A stretch of DNA of 64,000 nt from Diphasiastrum complanatum (lineage: Eukaryota; Streptophyta; Lycopodiopsida; Lycopodiales; Lycopodiaceae): contig CM055096.1 of the NCBI GenBank assembly GCA_029204225.1, positions 28,781,995 through 28,845,994 of the forward strand, given 5' to 3'. The position numbers and the translations under genes were made by a program. This document shows, piece after piece, positions 27,701-36,700 of this stretch. Numbering within the stretch: the stretch's first letter is position 1; every line of letters starts with the position of its first letter. Under the pieces are notes generated by a model. The model did not search any database and was not told where the DNA came from. It saw nothing but the letters and a program-made list of their open reading frames with translations.

Positions 27701-30700
27701 GAATCGTACCTATCGGGAATTTGAGGGAGTAGATTGCGTGTATTTATTGGTCCCTTTGAAGTAGAAGGTGCTACGCACAGGAAGGTGCGCCAAGTTATCT
27801 CCTAGGTAGTGGACCATGGTTGATTATTAAGAAGGTGAGCCAAGTAGCTTATAAGCTACAACTACCTATGGGATGCAAGGTGCATCCAGTATTTCATGTT
27901 AGCAAACTGAAGAAATTTTTGCACAACAAAGAAGAGAAATAGGGAATTTAAACTATTGAGCAAGCTGAAGATCGCACGAGAGGCTTTAGGTTGTTGTCCT
28001 CCTCAACAACGTTTTGTTGTAGTAGCTGCAGCTGAGGAATCTAGACAATTATGCAAAGGGGATGATTCAGAGGAGGCTCAAGAGAATCTGGACAATTATA
28101 CGAAGGAGGGTAATATAGAGTTCTCCGATTGGAATGAGTAAGTAGAGTGGTGATCATGAGGAGATAGAGGCTCTCATTGTACAAAGACACTCTCTTGAGG
28201 GCGACGGGGTCGAGGTGATTATTGTAAGTCATGGACCATGGGTCGTGGATCATGATTCATTGTGAGCTCTAGAGACTAGGAGCATGTGCCATGATGCATG
28301 CATAGTTTCATGTGACTCTTGAGGCTATGAGTCATGACATCTTTGTGGTTGAGTTGGAGCCTTCAACCTATTATCTATATATGATACATTTTATTTCATA
28401 TTGGAATTTGGATTTTAGATGATATTTTTTTTGTGAAAGTACTGTACTTTAGGACCATAAATGGATCTACAAAAGATCCACAAGAGTGATTGGATGCTTG
28501 CTTAACAATCTATCAGAAAACTAGTCATCAAAAAGTTGATCTAGATTGGCAATTTGACAAACAACAAGCATTAACAATCAAAAGCATTGATCAACATTGA
28601 AATCCGAGCCCACACGTGTGTACTACAGGATGTAGTACGACCTTCAACCTGAGAAACAAGTAGAAATTGATTTGGTTTCATTTGGATCACAAAAACTCAA
28701 TGTACATAGTGAACTAGCTTGAGATTGCCTATGAGCTCCAAAAATATTCTATCTTCTCACTATGGGAGCTTGGAATACATAGAAAATTCGACTTCCTTCT
28801 ATAGTTAGGTGGATTTCCAGCATGTAATAAAGAAGTTAGCTCACTCTTCTTGCCTAAAATGAAACCCTAGCCTAGATCTTAGAGTTATGCTTGGTAGGTA
28901 GCTAGTTGGTCAAATTTTCACCTTAAAATTAGGTGTAGGTCCTATAAAGTAGGGATGACCACCAAATAGACATAACCAACTCTTTTGACTTGACCTAACC
29001 TACATTAGGAGTGCGTTGCCACGTGGCATCTTGGACATCCATGTGTGGAACCCAATTATACACAATATTTACAAAGTTCTGCATGGCTAGATTTGCCAAA
29101 ATAGGCTATTTTTCACACTCCTCCTCAAATCTAGCCTTGGAAACAATAATGTATCGATATACAATTCTAAGACCTGATCTTAACATCATAAATGAATCAC
29201 CTTCAGGTTTAGAAGATGACTAATGAGCCCCTAAAGATGATGACATGATCTATCGCCATATCCAAGATAGAGCTTCTTTGATCTTGATCTCCTTCAAGAT
29301 GAATTGAAGAGTCTTGATTCTTCCTTGCACCTTTGCACTTGATTTCTTCCATGTTGAGTGAAGATGCATGAACTTGAAACTTGCTCCTCCTTCATCTTGA
29401 TGTTTCTCTTTGAAGGAAACCTTATGTCTCCATGTCTTGTGAAAATCACATTGATCAAGATCACAAAACTTGTACTTGCTACTATTACCAAGATTTATCA
29501 TGCTAAAATGACTAGTCCACAAACCATCAAAAGTAAGCATGATTTTCCTAATCTTGTAATTACAAGTGATCTTGAACTTCATGAGGCTACATACTTGCTT
29601 ATGGATATAAGTGTCCTTCAAGGATGTTTCACTTATTCTCATAAGAAGCTTACAATTTGCCTCTCCAAAAGAAAAAACACATTTTTTAAAACAATGAGTG
29701 ATTAACTCATTCTTGCTCTTTCAAAATCCGAGAGCACTCATTTGATCAAACAACCAATTTACTCTTAATTGGTTCATAACAATTTTTAGATCACTAAGAC
29801 ATAAAAACTTGTTCTCAAATGAGTCATTACACATCTTATCTTCAATTTCCTTTTTGATGAAGCCCTCAAATTGCCTCATGTAGTTCTCATAGCATACCTC
29901 GGTTTGCCTCATGTAGATCTCATAGCAAAATGGTTCATCAAGCATTGAAGTAAGAAAGATAAGTGAGCCTTGAAGGCTCGGTCCTTGCCGTTGTGGATCT
30001 TCTTGGAGCACTTGATCTTTGAGGTGGATCCTCAAGATTTCCATCACTTTGTTGCTCCTCCTCAATCCTTGCAAGATCATTGACACCAAGGTTGTTGATT
30101 TCACTTTCATTCACACAAGATACTAGATGGATTCAAGCATCTCTTGTATAAACATCTAAGAATGTTTCATGCATCTTATTATCACTACTTGGTACATGAG
30201 AAAAAGAGTGTACATTTGAATGAATGATTTCCTCTTTTGCCATAGCAATTTTAGCATCCAAATTAAACAAACTACCTTGTTTAACACCATTTGCTATGCA
30301 AATATCATTCTTCATGATGGAACAAACTCCATGCTTGAAGTGAACATCTAAACCATCATCCATTAGTTGTCCAACACTAAGCAAGCTCTTGGTAATTGAT
30401 GGTACAAAAAGGACATTGTCTAGATCCATCCTTTTGCTAGATCCTAGACTTACTGAGATGGTACCAATACCATCTATCTTATATTCTTGATCATTTGCTA
30501 AAGAAACAAATTTATTAGCACCATTGAAAGAGTGCAAGGTTGAGAATGTGTCCTTTTGGAAAGCCATGTGGGAGCTAGCCCCACTATCAATCCACCAAGT
30601 GTCCTTTGAGTTGCTTTTTCTTGGAGTGGATGTAGATGCCATCAAAGATGAGATCTCCTCATCTCCATCCTCTTCATATGCGGGTTCCCTTGTTTGTCCT

Positions 30701-33700
30701 CCTCCTCTTTTGCTCTTAGGCTCTTGTAGCACTCGGATGCATAATGCCCCTTTCCACAAAAGAAGCATTTTTGCTTTGACTTGTTCTTTGCGCTTGATGC
30801 ATAATCCTCTTCTTTGGCCTCTTTTGGATGCTTCTTCTTTCCATTGGTCTTCTTTTTGCCCTTGAATGAGAAATTGGCTTTCTCATCTCCATCCTGCAAA
30901 GACAATGAACTCATTCTTGCCTTGGTGTGGAGCATCCTACACTCTTCAGCCACAAGCGCACTATGGAGCTTATCAATAGATGGCAAAGTGTCTTGGATGG
31001 CAAAACTTTGAACCAAATTTGTAAAGTCATCTCCTAGACCATTAAGAACAATTTGTACAAGCTCTCCATCTTGAATCTTCTCTCCAATGGAAGCCAACTC
31101 CCTATTTAGAGACTTGATTCTGAGTACATAATCTTGTGCACTCTCTTCACTTCTCTTCATGCTTTGCATAATCTGATTCCTAAGCATGAAAACTCTTGAA
31201 GTGTTACTAGATTCATAGATTGATTCTAAAGACTCCCAAGCCTCTTTAGCACTAGTACATGTTGATACTTCTCTCAACAAATCATTGCTCACATTCATCT
31301 TCACACAATGAAGTGCAAGCCTAGATCTCTTCTTGTATCTAGCTAACTCATGTGCACCTAGAGGTTCATTTTCATCCTCAATCAAGAACTCATAAAGGTC
31401 TTGGAGCACCAAGAGTGACTCCATCCTAACCTTCCAAATAGCATAATTTGTAGAATTCAGTCTCTCACTAGCTTCTAGAAGGTATGCTCCAGCAAATGCC
31501 ATCTTATTAGTGACTTCTACAAACATGAAATAGATTTGATTGACTTGAAACTCACAAAGGTCTCACACTTGCAGTGTTTCACTCAAATTTGATTTCTAAT
31601 TCAACAAATGGACTTATAATCACAGTTCTATCACTCCCTCACAAAGCTGGAATGAAGATAAGATGAAGTGACAACTACTTTCAAACAAATCTTGCCAAGA
31701 AATGGATTTGATTGTCTCTAGAAACTCAATAAGGCCTCTCTCTTGTAGTGTTTCACTCAATTAGATTTCTAATCCAACAAATGGACTTATAATCTTAGTC
31801 CTAGCACTCCCTCACAAAGTTGGAATGAAGATAAGATGATGTGAAAAGAATCAATTCTTGCCAATTTTGGCTATTTTTGGACAATAACATGACTAAATCT
31901 CCCTCACACTTTTTGATGTACTTTCAAGAAACGTAACACAAGTTTAGAGGACTTGATTTCAGCTTAGATTAATTAGATTTCATGACCCTATGTCAAATCT
32001 AATCAATGGCACTCAATCTTGGTAACTTATTCTAAGATATCCACCAAAAATCACATCAAACTACCATGAAAGAAGTGATACATTGAACTCTTCTTTAGGT
32101 GTAGAAGATTGTCCAAACCATCTCCTCAACAAAATCAAGATTCTAGCTTGCACTCTCAATACTAGTTTTCAACACCAAAACTTGCTAAAAATGGATTTGC
32201 ATTAGATCAATGGCTTATACTCTTGTACTCGGCTCTGGTACCATGTGAAAGTACTGTACTTTAGGACCATAAATGGATATACAGAAGATCCACAAGAGTG
32301 ATTGGATGCTTGCTTAACAATCTATTAGAAAACTAGTCATCAAAAAGTTGATCTAGATTGGCAATTTGACAAACAACAAGCATTATTAATCAAAAGCATT
32401 GATCAACATTGAAATGTGAGCCCACACGTGTGTACTATAGGATGTAGTACGGCCTTCAACCTGAGAAACAAGTAGAAATTGATTTGGTTTGATTTGGATC
32501 ACAAAAACTCAATGTACATAGTGAGCTAGCTTGAGATTGCCAATGAGCTCCAAAAATATTCTATCTTCTCACTATGGGAGCTTGGAATACATAGAAAATT
32601 TGACTTCCTTCTTGAAGTTAGGTAGATTTCCAGCATGTAATAAGGAAGTTAACTCACTCTCCTTGACCTAAAATGAAACCCTAGCCTAGATCCTAGAGTT
32701 ATGCTTGGTAGGTAGCTAGTTGGTCAGATTTTCACCTTAAACTTATGTGTAGGTCCTATAAAGTAGGGATGACCTCCAAATAGACATAACCAACTCTCTT
32801 GACTTGACCTAACCTACATTAGGAGTGGGTTGCCACGTGGCATCTTGGACTTCCATGTGGAACCCAATTGTACACAATATTCTACATGGCTAGATTTGCC
32901 AAAATAGGCTATTTTTCACATTTCTAACGAACCACGATGATCGATCTATGTTCATTATTGCAATTTGTGTTTAATCTTGACGTTAGAACTTGGCATTTCA
33001 TTTCAATTTTGTATGTGCACATTGCAGTTTGCATTGTCTATGTTGGAAATTGGAATGTTGACTGTATCATAATATGTATTATGTAATTTGATGAAACTTG
33101 AATGTGGACAAGTCGATGGATCACATTGTGACAAACTACGGAGGAAACTTGAATCTAATTTAGAATTTAGAATGCATTTGATTCTAGAATCTAGTCACTT
33201 GATGAATGCTTAATGTACAATGTAGCATGTATTATCATCTATGTTCTTAGTACTTCTACTATGTACAACTTAATTTCTGGAATCTGAATCCTGAAATTCA
33301 TGCCTGGATACGAGTCTCAAGAAAAACCAAGAAATTTATAGCTTCATTGATTCTCGAATTCGGTTTCCAGATTGGCAATACGAATCCGTTTGAACCGATT
33401 ATCAGATGAATTGTACATGAAACATTACTTGAATGCTTAATGTACAATGTACAACCTAATTTCTCGAATCTAGTTCTTGAAATTCATGCTCGAATCTAGT
33501 TTCCAAATTGGTGGTTCGAATTAGTTTGGACCAGTTGAATCAGTTTGATTTGATCGGCTGATGCGAATCTGACATGAAACTAGTCTTTAGAGTCTTCATA
33601 TTACAATTGAAAATAATAACTTTGATGATCATAATGTTGTCTTTCTATGTCAAATGTATGAAATGGGTTAAAGAATTATCTTCTTAAATGGAATTTGCAA

Positions 33701-36700
33701 ATACTTACAATATATATATTCTTATCTTTTCTTTCTAATCTGAATCTTCCAGTTTGATTTTGAATATTAGATTGCATTGTGATTGATTTGATTTAGAATC
33801 GTGTAGAAACATGTTCAAGAGTGTAGATAAAGCCACCATGTAAAGCCATGAAAATTCTAGACTATTTGCCATTTAGAAGTCCAAGCTTGATGAAACCATG
33901 TCAATTCTAAGCAAAATCATAATAGAATAGACCCCTTTATGTTAAAGGATTAGTATGTCCAAATCATGCGTCAAAGAACAAGCTAGACTGAATTTTCAAA
34001 CTACTTGAGAAGGTGCAAAATGAATTGAACATTCTCATGTATAAGAATCACTAGAGGAGCATGAGTGTCTATGTGGGTTATAGGAACCAAAGATTCACTA
34101 AATAAACCAATGAAAGTGCCTCAACTAGCTTGTGTGTGCCTCACGAAGGAATCAAAAGACGAGCAATGAACTACTGACCCTACCTTAACTAGATGCGTAT
34201 GTGCCTCATGTCCAACAAGTTGTGAATAATCTAGATGTGCATGGATCCTCTCTCATATGGCCCATCATGCAAGTGTACTTCTCTTGGAATAATTTGTGAC
34301 TCATTATAACTTGTGCCCCTTGTTTGTTTGTGCTTGTGCCTGATATGATTTATTGCCTTGTTCTTGTGGTTGTCTCGTTTATAACAACCCATGACACATG
34401 TACATTGGTTTGCAACTGATCTATTTGTGCAGACTTAGCCTATTATGCATAGCTCAGCAATATGGGTCCAATGTTCAACTTCCAAGTTTTTGTCTATAAA
34501 AGTAGTTTACACTACATGCACACCACAACACTCATCAACATTCTTGACAATAGACCTAGTTTACTAATTGGAAAGCTTATTTTGGAAATAAATAAGCTAA
34601 GGAGTTGAAAGTGCTTGATTGAAAGATGTCACCGATTGGAGGAAAGCCATTGGTGGTATACACAAAATAGTGGAAAAGACGGCAACAAAAAAGCCCCTAG
34701 AAGCTGGAATATTGAAGCTCATTAGTTTTACAATCTATAAAGTGCTATAACAACACCTCACCATAGGAAGACAAATAATACAAGGATTGAAAAAAAGATC
34801 CCAAATTTCACAAAATAGATGAAGTGGCAAGATGACCTAAAATATGGATTTTCAATATCTTGACTTCTAGGAATCGTATTTACAAATTGCAAAGTGCATG
34901 AGAATATTCTCCTACTGTAGGAAGAATATTGGTGTAAAAATCTAATGACAAAAAGGTATGAGAAAAATAACATGTATAAATTGGAATATGAGTAAATCAA
35001 CTTTTAGATCAAATCAAGAGCATACTAGGAGTTCACTAACGAAATCACAATGATCTAGAACTTGCCCAAAAAGGAGACAATAAGAAAGTGACAATCCATA
35101 AACTACAAAAAGTGGGATTATGTGACTTGCTTTCACTACTTGGATATGCATTTCTTAATGTTCATTTCAAAGATTGAATCAAAATGATAATTTGATTATT
35201 GTAGAGAGAACTAGAGTAGAAACAAGAAGTCATGGTTTTCTCCTTGAAACTCAAAAAATTGTTCAAATGAGTTCAAGCACCCTCAATGAAGATGAATCTA
35301 AACGTTGTAGGTGTTGGCGTCATCCCCTCCATGCCAGTACCATGTTACAACTAAAACATGAAATACCAAACACATAACGGAAAGGCGAATGATTATTTTG
35401 ATAAATCATAATTATTGGCATAACAATGATCCTGCGGAAGCATGTATTGATAAAAGGCTAAATAAGTTGGTATAAGCAATTTAATTGGACTAAATCATTC
35501 GAACCAAATGACCTAGGGGCTAAGCATTTCATCAATCAACCATCAATAATGAGGCTCCCATCTGTGAGGCCCTAGAGTGTGTGAGTTCAGGGTTGGAGGC
35601 CCGATAATGATCACACGAGTCACAAACGACTCTAATACATGCACACAAATGTGGATCCAGGCTTAAAGTAGATGATCCAAGTGACAAATGACATTGTGGA
35701 CCCATGTTCCTTATAGATCTTCTTGTGCATGGTAATTTGGCTTATGAAATTTTTTTGGGGTACATTATTGCATAGTTCCAGGGATTTGAGATTTAGAGGG
35801 TTTTGGATTGGTTTGCAATTCGAATTGAGTTTCTAACATGTTAAATTTTTCCAGTATCTCCTGCCTTTACTGATGTTTTAAAAATATGAAATTTTTTAAA
35901 GGTTCTCAGATACTTTGGTAGGAGCTCGAATCAAACTTCGAAATATTCAAGTTGCTATTTGAATCTTCTCAATTTGAATTGCCTGGGAGCTATGTATCAT
36001 TGGTGTGGCTATGGGACACATTATCTGTTATCCACACTTTATTGTTGTATAGCAATATGTCCAACGTTTTTCACTAGCATCCCACTAAAGTTTACAGAAT
36101 GTAGCGATTCTCTTTTTATTAATTGCCTCATCACCAGTCTTAATCTCTAGCAATTTTGGACCAGGTATTGTGAGAGTGAGGATGGACTGGTGTACACGTG
36201 TTGGCGTTGCAGTTGGAGTGGCTAAGGCCCTGAAATATTTACACACTGGTCCAGCAACAGGGAATCCAGTCATCCACCGAGATTTGAAGTCTAGTAACAT
36301 TCTACTGGATGAAAATTTTCAACCCAAGGTAAATTTTGAATGTCTTTTTTGATGCAAGTATGAAATCAGGTTAGAGTAGCTTAAATTTAGTGAATCAGGA
36401 AGGATCAAATCCATGTTGATATGGCTTAATGGTTTTGGGACCTTTTGTGAATATCACTAGATTTCTAAGAGCTGATAATATTGAGCTTTGGATATGGTTG
36501 TTGATTGAAAAGACCTCCCAGTGGGAGGTCTTTTCAATCTTAAGATCCTGCGAACTTTTTAAGATTTATGCAGTCCGTCAACATTTTGCTTCCTTCAAGA
36601 GTTTGCATCATCTGCTCTTGTGCGCCTTTGTTCACTTACTTACAGAAGTTTGCTTTAACCTCTTACTTCTTGTTGTGGTACTCTTGCATTGATATTTACA

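Larger units (their letters stand above)
28432..32920 (-). mobile_element. Copia-derived LTR element with gag/protease only (TR-GAG-like)
   Basis: LTRs 28432-29117 and 32244-32920 begin TGTGAA and end TTCACA. Read on the minus strand, the primer site (TGGTACCAGAGCC, 32243-32231) follows the right LTR and a purine tract (GAGGAGGAG) precedes the left one. The interior holds copia gag (~31.5-30.65 kb: [28 protein letters not shown], zinc knuckle [13 protein letters not shown]) and a protease-like region ([13 protein letters not shown]). The rest (30.1-29.25 kb) is not recognised. No integrase, reverse transcriptase or RNase H is seen, so it would depend on an autonomous relative. LTRs differ by roughly 30 substitutions by eye (~4-5%), perhaps 1-2 million years at angiosperm rates. 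Flanks TTTTT / TTTCT could be an imperfect target duplication. About two breaks in the interior. Confidence 0.88.
16136..36164 (+). other. 20-kb kinase intron hosting nested transposons
   Basis: The donor (G|GTGAGC at 16136) and acceptor (GGACCAG at 36164) are canonical, and the phases of the flanking exons agree (1 base plus 2). Between them lie, from the left: unique sequence, a hAT-type gene half on the minus strand split by a gypsy element, a gypsy integrase fragment, a pol-less copia-type element, and about 3 kb of AT-rich sequence with no recognised gene. Confidence 0.8.
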
